Assembly (NCBI RefSeq): GCF_041051975.1
Contig: NZ_CP163435.1
Coordinates: 1,612,001-1,676,000, forward strand
Reading direction: 5' to 3'
Source: Streptomyces sp. R21
GTDB taxonomy: Bacteria; Actinomycetota; Actinomycetes; Streptomycetales; Streptomycetaceae
Length of the DNA stretch: 64,000 nucleotides
In this document: positions 7,768 to 15,238 of the stretch, in pieces
Layout: every line of letters begins with the position of its first letter
Numbering within the stretch: position 1 is the first letter of the stretch
Program-made: the position numbers and the translations under genes
The notes under the pieces: model-generated
The model's input: the letters and a program-made list of their open reading frames with translations, nothing else
Databases searched by the model: none
Told to the model about the DNA's origin: nothing

Positions 7768-9438
7768 GTGACCGGAATGCAGGCGAAGACGCGTGCTTCG
7801 CTTGGGGCAGGTGAAGTGAAACTCGGTGCGGGGGCGCGGACTTACGGCTCGTACATCGACGGGAAGAACATCGCGGAAGACCAGTGGGTGTACGTCGTCG
7901 ACGCGGCCGCGCTGCTGGACGACGCGTTCAGCAGCCTGACGCTCAAGCGCAAGCTGGAGAAGGGATACGTGCCGGCACGGGAGTTGCCGCCCTCGATCGT
8001 CGGGCGGGTCGCGAAGGCGGGCCCCCAGACGGTGCAACTGGCCCTGGAGGCGGCCGCGGAGGCCGCGCCCGAGTGGGGCGCCACACCGCTGGACGTCCGG
8101 CTCGACCGGATGTGTGCGCTGCTGCACCGCCGGATCGCCGAACGGGCCGACGAGATCGAGGAGATCCTGGTCCAGGAGGGTCACCCGCGGGTGCTCGCCC
8201 GCTGGCAGGTCTCCGGCATGCTGGAGTGCTGGGGTCCCGAGTCCGTCGGTTTCTATCATGCGCAACTGCACCAGGAGTTCCGGCACGGCGCCCGGGAGAT
8301 CTCCGTGCGCCGCAGGCCGGACGGTGTGGTCTGCCTGAACCCGCCGCAGAACGCCCCGATGGCCAGTGCCCTGCTCGGCGTGCACGCGATCTTCGCGGGC
8401 AACGCCCTGGTCGTACGCGCCCCACGAAGCGGTCCGTTGGGTGTCATGTACGCACTGCAGGAGCTGGTGGCCCCGGTGCTGGCGGAAGTGGGGGCTCCGC
8501 CCGGCACTCTCGGGGTGGTCTGCGGCGATCCCGGTCCGATGCTCAATGCCTGGCTGGCGAGTCCGCTCGTCGACGACATCATGTACTTCGGCAGCAGCGA
8601 GGCCGGGATCCGCTTCCAGGAGCGGTGCGTGGCCGCCGCGAAGAAGCCGATCCTCGAACTCGCCGGCAACGACGTGGTGACCGTCTGGAAGGACGCCGAC
8701 GTCGAACTGGCCGCCGAGGCGCTGACCGAGGGCTTCTTCGGCTCGGGCCAGCTGTGCATGATCCCCAACCAGGTGCTGGTCCACCCCGATGTGGCCGACC
8801 GGCTCCTGGAGGAGCTGATCCGGCAGACGCGGCGCATCCGGCCCGGACACCCGGGCGACGAGGGCGTACTGCTCACACCGGTGCTGCGCAACGAGAAGTT
8901 CTTCTCCTGCCTCGACGAGGCGCTGCTGCACGGCGCCGAGCTCGTCTGCGGCGGCCATGCGATGCGGGTCGACGGCACCCGGGACGGCGCCGGCATCTTC
9001 CTGGAGCCCACCGTCGTGCTGGTCCGCGGCCTGACCGACGCCCGGCGGATGACGGCCGTACGCCATGAGACGTTCTTCCCGCTGCTGCCGGTGATCGTCG
9101 CCGAACCGGACGACGACGAACGGCTGTTGAAGCGGTTCATCGGCTTCGTCAACAGCAACGGCTACGGTCTGCGCAACTCGCTGTGGGCCTGCGACCGCAC
9201 GGTGATCGACCGGTTCGTCGACCGCGTCACCGAGGGCGGGCTGCTGAAGGTCAACGACTCCCACATCGGCTTCCTGCCCTATCTGCCCTCGCACGGTGGC
9301 ACCGGTCTGACCGGCGGCGTGTTCGGGGAGGCCAACTACCCGACCCTGCGCACCACCCATGTGCAGGGCGTGAGCGTGGCACCGGCCGGAATCCGCCCCC
9401 GCGACGCCGTCTTCGGCACGGGGCGAAGGTCTGCCTGA
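7768..9438 (+). CDS. Aldehyde dehydrogenase-family oxidoreductase of the azoxy cluster
   Basis: A complete ALDH-fold enzyme. With a GTG start at 7768 (GGGGG five bases upstream) it has 556 residues. The catalytic glutamate lies in ILELAGND (about E297) and the catalytic cysteine in FGSGQLCMIPNQ (about C330), with family-typical spacing. It leads an operon with an N-hydroxylase, an aminotransferase and N-N-forming enzymes. Two readings are possible: it reduces an activated acyl group to the aldehyde that the aminotransferase then aminates, or it oxidises an aldehyde. The first fits alkylamine supply in alkyl-azoxy pathways. An N-terminal extension of about 40 residues relative to many ALDHs makes the exact start uncertain; ATG 7777 is an alternative. 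Confidence 0.8.
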   Translation: MTGMQAKTRASLGAGEVKLGAGARTYGSYIDGKNIAEDQWVYVVDAAALLDDAFSSLTLKRKLEKGYVPARELPPSIVGRVAKAGPQTVQLALEAAAEAAPEWGATPLDVRLDRMCALLHRRIAERADEIEEILVQEGHPRVLARWQVSGMLECWGPESVGFYHAQLHQEFRHGAREISVRRRPDGVVCLNPPQNAPMASALLGVHAIFAGNALVVRAPRSGPLGVMYALQELVAPVLAEVGAPPGTLGVVCGDPGPMLNAWLASPLVDDIMYFGSSEAGIRFQERCVAAAKKPILELAGNDVVTVWKDADVELAAEALTEGFFGSGQLCMIPNQVLVHPDVADRLLEELIRQTRRIRPGHPGDEGVLLTPVLRNEKFFSCLDEALLHGAELVCGGHAMRVDGTRDGAGIFLEPTVVLVRGLTDARRMTAVRHETFFPLLPVIVAEPDDDERLLKRFIGFVNSNGYGLRNSLWACDRTVIDRFVDRVTEGGLLKVNDSHIGFLPYLPSHGGTGLTGGVFGEANYPTLRTTHVQGVSVAPAGIRPRDAVFGTGRRSA

Positions 9439-9550
9439 CACACCGGGCGAAGGCCTGCCCCCTACGGCGCCCGATGGCTGATCCGGCCTGGCCCACCAGA
9501 GATCCAACATGCCTCAGACACACGCGAGTCACGAGAGTTCGAGGACATTC

Positions 9551-10687
9551 ATGCGTTCCATGCACCATGCCCGGGGGATCTGCGAGTCGTTCCTCCCCGG
9601 CCTGCTCGACAAACTCGAATTGATACCACTGGCGGAAAGGGAGGCGCCGGGCAGTCCGGCGCTCGACCACTTCCGGGCCTGTGGCGGCCCGGGGCTTGTC
9701 ATTCCGAAGACCTACCAGGGCGGCGGCGCCGACCCACTCCAGGCGCTCGCCGTCGTCCGCGCGGTCGGCGCGGTGTCGCCGTCGCTGGCCGTGGCGACGA
9801 CCATGCACCACTTCTCCGTCGCCACCCTGTTCACCCTCGCCGACAGTGTCAAGAGCAGCGGCATGGAGTGGGCGCTGCTCGAAGGCATCGCGGAGCAGCG
9901 GCTGTTGGTGGCCTCCGGCTTCGCCGAGGGCCGGCCGGGGCAGGGCATTCTCGCGCCGACGGTGCAGGCCCGGCCGGTGGACGGCGGCTACCTGGTGAGC
10001 GGCAGCAAGAAGCCGTGCAGCCTGTCCGCTTCCATGGACCTGCTGACGGCGAGCGTGGCGCTGCCCACCGAGGGCGACGGCACGGAACTGGCCGTGCTGC
10101 TGCTGCCACGGCTCACCGAGGGCATCAGCGTCCACCCGTTCTGGAAGAGCTGGGCACTGGCCGGGGCGGAGAGCGACGAGGTGCGACTGTCCCATGTCTT
10201 CGTCGACGAGCAGCTGTTGATGCGCACCGCGGCGGCCGATCCCGGTGAGCTGGACGAACTGCAGACGGTGGGCTTCCTCTGGTTCGAGCTGCTGATCTCC
10301 GCCTGCTACCTGGGCGCGGTCAGCGCTCTGGTGGAGCGGGCACTGGCCCGGGAACGCGGCAGTGTGCCGGAGCGCGCGGCACTGGCGACCCGGCTCGAAG
10401 CGGCGCAACTGCTCCTGGAGAACGTGGCCCGCATGCTGCGCGACGGCGAGACCGGCAACGAGGCGCTCGCCAAGACGCTGGTGGCCCGCTACGCCGTACA
10501 GGACGCCCTCGGCGACGCGGTGCCCCGAGCGGTCGAGATGCTCGGCGGCATGGCCTTCGTCACGTCGTCCGAGGTCGCCTACCTCGCCGCCGTCTCGCAC
10601 GCACTCGCCTTCCATCCTCCGTCCCGGGCGAGCTTCGCCGCCCCGTTCCTGGAGCACGTGGCGGGGCAGCCGCTGCGGCTGGCGTGA
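9551..10687 (+). CDS. Acyl-CoA dehydrogenase-fold flavin N-hydroxylase (VlmH-like)
   Basis: About 378 residues with the acyl-CoA dehydrogenase fold: LVIPKTYQGGGADPLQALAV in the N-terminal helical domain, GGYLVSGSKKPCSLS in the beta domain, and a C-terminal helical bundle. Two-component flavin monooxygenases of this fold include isobutylamine N-hydroxylase VlmH, which uses FADH2 from a separate reductase. A flavin-reductase gene lies 2.3 kb downstream in the same operon, supporting N-hydroxylation of an alkylamine over beta-oxidation. ATG 9551 has GAGG before it; an ATG at 9509 would add 14 residues with a poorer site. Confidence 0.75.
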   Translation: MRSMHHARGICESFLPGLLDKLELIPLAEREAPGSPALDHFRACGGPGLVIPKTYQGGGADPLQALAVVRAVGAVSPSLAVATTMHHFSVATLFTLADSVKSSGMEWALLEGIAEQRLLVASGFAEGRPGQGILAPTVQARPVDGGYLVSGSKKPCSLSASMDLLTASVALPTEGDGTELAVLLLPRLTEGISVHPFWKSWALAGAESDEVRLSHVFVDEQLLMRTAAADPGELDELQTVGFLWFELLISACYLGAVSALVERALARERGSVPERAALATRLEAAQLLLENVARMLRDGETGNEALAKTLVARYAVQDALGDAVPRAVEMLGGMAFVTSSEVAYLAAVSHALAFHPPSRASFAAPFLEHVAGQPLRLA

Positions 10688-10699
10688 GGTAGGCGACTG

Positions 10700-11959
10700 A
10701 TGACACTGGCACCGCCCGAGACGACCCGCGAGGCACTCGGCCGCCTGTACCGGACCCGGCTGAGCAAAGGCCGCGCGACCCTGGGCGAGATGTTTGGCGG
10801 CCACGTAGAAATCGCCTCCCAGGGGGCGTGGGTCACCACATCCGATGGCAGTCGTTTCCTCAATTGCGGCGGCTACGGCGTCTTCCTGACCGGCGCCCGG
10901 CACCCCACCGTCCTGCGGTACGTGACCGAACAACTGCACACCCACCCGGTGGCCACCCGCCTCTTCCTGGAACCGCAGGCCGCGCTGGCCGCCGACGAAC
11001 TGGTGGCAGTGGCGCCGCCGGGCCTGGAGCGCGTGCACTTCGCGGGTTCCGGAGCCGAGGCCGTGGAGGCCGCGATCAAGGTGGCCCGCACCCGGGGCAG
11101 GACCCGGCTCGTCGCGATGGCCGACGGCTACCACGGCAAGACGATGGGCGCCCTGAGCCTCACCGGCAGGGACGTCTTCCAGGCGCCCTTCCGCCCTCTG
11201 CTGCCCGACACGACCCACATCCCGTACGGGGAGGTGGAGCCGTTGCGCGAGGTGCTGGCCGCCGCTCCCGGCGAGGCCTGCGTCTTCGTCGAGCCGGTGC
11301 AGGGCGAGGCCGGGGTGGTCGTCCCGCCGCCCGGCTATCTGCGGGCCGTGGCCGACCTCTGCCGGGAGTACGGCGCGCTGCTCGTCCTCGACGAGATCCA
11401 GACGGGTCTGGGGCGGCTCGGCTCCTGGTGGGGCGCGGACGCCGAGGGCATCTCCCCGGACCTGCTGCTGACCGGCAAGGGGCTCGGGGGCGGGGTCGTC
11501 CCCGTCTCGGCGCTGCTGGCCACCCCGGAGGCGTACGCGACCTTCGACCGCGACCCGTATCTGCACACGTCGACGTTCTCGGGCGCCCCACTCGCCATGG
11601 CCGCCGTGCGGGGCGCCCTGGCGGCCCTCCACGACGACGAACTCATCGCACGAGCACGGGTGTTGGGCGAGGAGATCCTCAACGTACTGCGCCGGATCGT
11701 CCGCGGGCACTACGGCGCCGCGGTACGGGAGGTGCGCGGCCGGGGTCTGCTGCTCGGCATCGAGTTCGCGGATCCGGGCCCCGCGGGCGACCTGCTCATC
11801 GAGCTGATCCAGCACGGGGTGATAGCCAACCACTCCCTCAACTCGCATCTGGTGCTGCGCCTGACCCCGCCCGCCGTACTCACCCGCGGCGATCTCGACT
11901 TCCTCTACGAAGCGCTCGACCGGGCCTGCCGTGCGCAGTCCGCCCGCTATGGAAGGTGA
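10700..11959 (+). CDS. Class III PLP aminotransferase
   Basis: A 419-residue omega-aminotransferase of the acetylornithine/4-aminobutyrate type. The PLP phosphate site is in FAGSGAEAVEAAIK, the ring-binding Asp in LVLDEIQTG (D231), and the Schiff-base Lys in LLTGKGLGGG (K260). It follows the N-hydroxylase by 12 bp and precedes the SRPBCC gene by 9 bp, so it is co-transcribed. It probably converts the aldehyde made by the ALDH-family enzyme to the primary alkylamine that is N-hydroxylated next. This differs from valanimycin, where the amine comes from valine by decarboxylation. Confidence 0.85.
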   Translation: MTLAPPETTREALGRLYRTRLSKGRATLGEMFGGHVEIASQGAWVTTSDGSRFLNCGGYGVFLTGARHPTVLRYVTEQLHTHPVATRLFLEPQAALAADELVAVAPPGLERVHFAGSGAEAVEAAIKVARTRGRTRLVAMADGYHGKTMGALSLTGRDVFQAPFRPLLPDTTHIPYGEVEPLREVLAAAPGEACVFVEPVQGEAGVVVPPPGYLRAVADLCREYGALLVLDEIQTGLGRLGSWWGADAEGISPDLLLTGKGLGGGVVPVSALLATPEAYATFDRDPYLHTSTFSGAPLAMAAVRGALAALHDDELIARARVLGEEILNVLRRIVRGHYGAAVREVRGRGLLLGIEFADPGPAGDLLIELIQHGVIANHSLNSHLVLRLTPPAVLTRGDLDFLYEALDRACRAQSARYGR

Positions 11960-11968
11960 CAGACAGAC

Positions 11969-12466
11969 ATGCGAAACGCACAACTGACCGTACGAGCAGC
12001 GGGCGTCGAAGCCGACGCCGGATACGCGCGCATCACCGACTTCGCCCGCTACCCCGAACTGTCACCAGTGGTCCGTTCCGTGATGGTCCGTCAACTTGGT
12101 GGCGACGAGGAGCATAGTGACTGGGAGGTGTTCTTCCGCAACGGCATCCTGCGCTGGACGGAGGCCGACCGGTTCGATGCGGGGCGCCGGTTGATCACCT
12201 TCCGCCAACTCCACGGCGACTTCGAGGAGTTCACCGGCAGCTGGTCCGTCCGCCAGGACGGTGACGGCTGTCTGATCGACTTCGCCGCCGAGTTCGACTT
12301 CGGGATACCGAGCCTGGCGGGCATCCTCGACCCGGTCGCCGAGCGGGTGCTCAAGGAGACCATCGCGGCGGTGCTGGCGGGGCTGTTCGACAGTTCCGAA
12401 GTCGTGCCGCGGTCGACGACGTCCTCGCAACCCCCGGTGCGAGCAGCACAGACGGTGGTCGTCTGA
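11969..12466 (+). CDS. SRPBCC/polyketide cyclase-like protein
   Basis: A 165-residue START/SRPBCC-fold protein (DFARYPELSPVVRSVMV, then DWEVFFRNGILRWTEADRF and a long C-terminal helix). The fold makes a hydrophobic cavity used by cyclases, aromatases and lipid carriers. Its stop codon overlaps the start of the membrane protein by one base, so the two are translationally coupled. Being tied to the N-N bond-forming enzymes, it may bind the alkyl intermediate or assist rearrangement. That role is inference only. Confidence 0.7.
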   Translation: MRNAQLTVRAAGVEADAGYARITDFARYPELSPVVRSVMVRQLGGDEEHSDWEVFFRNGILRWTEADRFDAGRRLITFRQLHGDFEEFTGSWSVRQDGDGCLIDFAAEFDFGIPSLAGILDPVAERVLKETIAAVLAGLFDSSEVVPRSTTSSQPPVRAAQTVVV

Positions 12467-12954
12467 TGGACGCGAAGAACCTCTTCGAGACGCCCGTCAC
12501 CTACCGGCTGATCCGCCTGGAGTACGCGCTCGGTCTGGTCGTCGCGTCCGCGTTCTTCCTCGCCCATGCCGACGGGGTCCGCTGGCCGGCGGCGATCGCG
12601 CTGTTCGTCTACATCGACCTGATCGGCTACATCCCCGGCGCGATCGTCCACCATCACGCCCGCGGGGCACCCATCTCCCGCACGTACTACGTGCTCTACA
12701 ACGTCATGCACAGCCTGGTCACCCAGACGCTGGTGGCGCTCGCCTGGGTCTGGCTGTCCGGCGCGGAGTGGGCGCTGCTCGCCCTGCCGATCCATCTCTT
12801 CGGCGACCGGGCGCTGTTCGGCAATTTCCTCAAGCCGTTCGGCCTGGCCTTCGAGCCCGCGGCGGATCCGGCGTACGAGCGGTTCCGCCGGGAGTTCGCC
12901 GCAGGTGGCCGCCCGGCCCCGGTGGCCGAGATGCTCGACGCGAGGGTGACATGA
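12466..12954 (+). CDS. Small membrane metalloprotein, VlmO-like hydrazine synthase candidate
   Basis: A 162-residue integral membrane protein with about four hydrophobic segments. Candidate metal ligands lie at segment ends: H62-H63-H64 (GAIVHHHARG), H82, H110 in PIHLFGD, and acidic residues D51 and D114. In valanimycin biosynthesis a membrane-bound hydrazine synthase (VlmO) acts together with a diiron azoxy synthase (VlmB). The order membrane protein, flavin reductase, diiron protein in one operon supports the same pairing. I infer the family from context and residue pattern, not from an alignment. It overlaps the preceding gene by 1 nt and the next by 4 nt. Confidence 0.7.
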   Translation: MDAKNLFETPVTYRLIRLEYALGLVVASAFFLAHADGVRWPAAIALFVYIDLIGYIPGAIVHHHARGAPISRTYYVLYNVMHSLVTQTLVALAWVWLSGAEWALLALPIHLFGDRALFGNFLKPFGLAFEPAADPAYERFRREFAAGGRPAPVAEMLDARVT

Positions 12955-13463
12955 CCGACATGGCCACCGCGCCGCACCGGGATCGTACGGGCGTATGGCG
13001 ATCCGTGGCCGGCGTGTCGGTGCTGACGTGCGGTGCGGCCGGGCAGGCCCACGGGGTCACGGTGAGCACGCTGGCCGTGGCCTCGCTGCGGCCGCTCATG
13101 GTGTCGGTGGCGCTGCGCCGCGGGAGCCGGGGACTCTCGGCGCTGCTGCGCTGCGGACTGTTCGCGGCCAATGGCCTGTCCGACCGACAGGCGGGCCTGG
13201 CGCGGCACTTCGCCCGCTCCGACCGCGCCGACGGCTGGGACCGCCCGGGCTCCGCCGGCCTGTGCGACGGCCGCACCTCCTGCGGTGCACCCCTGCTGCG
13301 GGACACCGTCGGCTGGCTGGAGTGCCGTGTGGAGCGCACCATCGCGGTCGGCGACCACGAACTGGTGCTGGCCCGTGTCCTCGCGGCGCGGGCCGGCGCC
13401 GGCCCGCCCCTGCTGACCACCGCAGACCTCGCCCCTACAGGAGTCCACGATGCAGACGCATGA
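12951..13463 (+). CDS. Flavin reductase (VlmR-like partner of the N-hydroxylase)
   Basis: A 170-residue HpaC/SnaC-type flavin reductase with VWRSVAGVSVLTCGAAGQAHGVTVSTLAVASLRP split around the flavin site and GWLECRVERTIAVGDHELVLARV near the end. Enzymes of this type supply reduced FAD/FMN to two-component monooxygenases; VlmR does so for VlmH. The ATG at 12951 overlaps the previous stop (ATGA), and the gene overlaps the diiron protein by 14 nt. Both overlaps indicate tight translational coupling. Confidence 0.85.
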   Translation: MTDMATAPHRDRTGVWRSVAGVSVLTCGAAGQAHGVTVSTLAVASLRPLMVSVALRRGSRGLSALLRCGLFAANGLSDRQAGLARHFARSDRADGWDRPGSAGLCDGRTSCGAPLLRDTVGWLECRVERTIAVGDHELVLARVLAARAGAGPPLLTTADLAPTGVHDADA

Positions 13464-14427
13464 CCCCGCCACCCCTTCCGTATCGGCAGTTCCCGCCGAA
13501 GCCGACTGGGAGCGCGCGCCCTCGCTGGTCGACGGCGCGATGAATCTGGAGCTGACCGCCGCCTCCTGCGATCTGCGGTACTGGCTGCGCTCGGTCCCGA
13601 ACGGCACGCTGCGCGGCCAGGTCCTGGGCCACGATCCGGGCGTGCGCCCCCTCGACGTCACCCGCGAACCGGGACCGCTGCACCAGGCGCTCACCCAGGA
13701 GCTGGCCTTCCGCTCGATCGCCGAGGAGAAGGCCACGCGGGCGATCGCGCATCTGGTCGCGCTGGCCCCGAGCGTCGAGACGATGGAGTTCTACGCCACC
13801 CAGCTCATCGACGAGGCCCGGCACGCGATGGTCTTCCGCAATCACCTGCGCGCGCTCGGCGTCGAGACCACCCCCCAGGCGCTCGGACAGCTCGCGGGCA
13901 CCGACCGGAACGCGGTGCTGATCCCCCTCGAGGACCTCGGCCTCCATGTCCTCAGCTATCAGGGCGACTTCATCGGCGGTGTCGTCGTTCTGACCATCCT
14001 CGTCGAAGGTGTGCTGGCACCGGCGGCGGAACTCAGCGAGCGCAAGTGGCGGATCTTCGACCCGGCGGTCGCGGACATCGAGCGGGGCGCCGGCATCGAC
14101 GAGATACGCCACCTCAGTGTCGGCAGCTCCATCGCCCGCGACCATCTCCTGGCCCACCCCGAGGACAAGCCCCGCCTTCTCGAACTCGTCCAGCGGGGGC
14201 AGGCGTTGTGGAACGACCTGCCCGTGGCCGACATGGTGCTGCGCCGCGAGATCCTCTTCCAGGAAGGCCTGGACAAGCATGCCGGCCTGGTCGGCGACTA
14301 CGAGATCTGGCCGGGCCGGCGGTTGGTGGACACCACCGTCGAGGAGCGCATCGGGACCGCACTGGAGTGGTCCGAGACGATGCAGGTCCGGCGACTGGCG
14401 TACATGGGGCTCACGGACACGCCGTAG
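13450..14427 (+). CDS. Ferritin-like non-heme diiron oxygenase, VlmB-like azoxy synthase
   Basis: A 325-residue AurF/ferritin-like diiron protein. Two ExxH motifs are visible, EARH (E122/H125) and EIRH (E218/H221), plus candidate ligands at E92/E93 and E186. VlmB in valanimycin biosynthesis is a diiron azoxy synthase that oxidises a hydrazine through azo to azoxy. Co-occurrence with VlmO-, VlmH-, VlmR- and VlmA-like proteins is the main ground for assigning that reaction here. The ATG has AGGAG eight bases upstream, inside the end of the reductase gene. An arylamine N-oxygenase role (AurF-like) is the main alternative. Confidence 0.8.
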   Translation: MQTHDPATPSVSAVPAEADWERAPSLVDGAMNLELTAASCDLRYWLRSVPNGTLRGQVLGHDPGVRPLDVTREPGPLHQALTQELAFRSIAEEKATRAIAHLVALAPSVETMEFYATQLIDEARHAMVFRNHLRALGVETTPQALGQLAGTDRNAVLIPLEDLGLHVLSYQGDFIGGVVVLTILVEGVLAPAAELSERKWRIFDPAVADIERGAGIDEIRHLSVGSSIARDHLLAHPEDKPRLLELVQRGQALWNDLPVADMVLRREILFQEGLDKHAGLVGDYEIWPGRRLVDTTVEERIGTALEWSETMQVRRLAYMGLTDTP

Positions 14428-14500
14428 CGTGAACGTTGCTGTTCCTGTCGAGTCCGTTCGCCGTTCCTGACGCGCCCCTTCGCCGCCCGATCGCGCCGGT

Positions 14501-15238
14501 TCACCGTGCGACGGTGTCGACTCGGCGTGCGTGCCGTGTCAGCGCGCGGACGACCACGGACGCGGCCAGGGCATGACCCCGACTGTTCAGCCGACCGGGG
14601 TGCGGACCCCACAGACTCGCCAGGTCGAGCCCGTGCTGGTGGCTCATCAGGTTGATGTGCAGGGCTCCGTGATGAAGCGTCACCAGGCCGGTCCGCTCGA
14701 CCAGTTGTCGCTGGCGTGCACGTGTCTCCTCCCGCTGCCCCGCGTGCGGCGGGTCTGACGAGGCCCGCTCGAAGGGGGTGATCACCACGGCGTCGCGGTA
14801 GGTCCCGCTCTTCAACGAGTCGAGGATGCGGGAGAGTTCGACCTCCAGGGCGTCGGCGTCGAAGGCCGGTGCGCGCAGCTCGGGTCCGCCGCACGACACC
14901 AGCGCGAGGTCGCCGCGGAAGACGAGGGCGTCCGCCAGCTGCCGGGAGCGCACCTCGAAGAGGAGCAGGTCCCGTCGGCCGCGCGCGATGCGGCAGGCCG
15001 CGCCGGGGTGCGCCGAGCGGAGTGCGGCGGCGACCCGGTCGCTCCAGCTCACGGAGCGGTATCCGGGCACGGCGGCGGAGCGGGCGAGCCGCGCCTCGTG
15101 CTCGCCGAGGATCACCGCGCGCCGCCAGGGCGTGCCGGCCAGCAGGTCCGCGGCCTCACCCGGGCGCAGACAGTGGGGGTCATGGTCCTCCCCCGCCAGT
15201 AGCCCTGGCCTGGGCGGTGCCTCAGTGTCGTCGGTCAT
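14501..15238 (-). CDS. Degenerate SGNH/GDSL hydrolase-like protein
   Basis: A 245-residue protein whose C-terminal HPGRLNSRGHALAASVV resembles block V surroundings of SGNH hydrolases, and whose VILGEHEARLAR stands where GDS should be. The nucleophile Ser of block I is not evident (GEH replaces GDS), so esterase activity is doubtful. Its ATG at 15238 overlaps the stop of the MmgE/PrpD gene (ATGA), so it is the second gene of that minus-strand pair and probably belongs to the azoxy pathway. No reaction can be named. Confidence 0.6.
   Translation of the reverse strand: MTDDTEAPPRPGLLAGEDHDPHCLRPGEAADLLAGTPWRRAVILGEHEARLARSAAVPGYRSVSWSDRVAAALRSAHPGAACRIARGRRDLLLFEVRSRQLADALVFRGDLALVSCGGPELRAPAFDADALEVELSRILDSLKSGTYRDAVVITPFERASSDPPHAGQREETRARQRQLVERTGLVTLHHGALHINLMSHQHGLDLASLWGPHPGRLNSRGHALAASVVVRALTRHARRVDTVAR

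Noticed and set aside
9251..11983. A 910-codon minus-strand frame across the N-hydroxylase and aminotransferase
   Set aside because: It is the shadow of two well-supported plus-strand genes.
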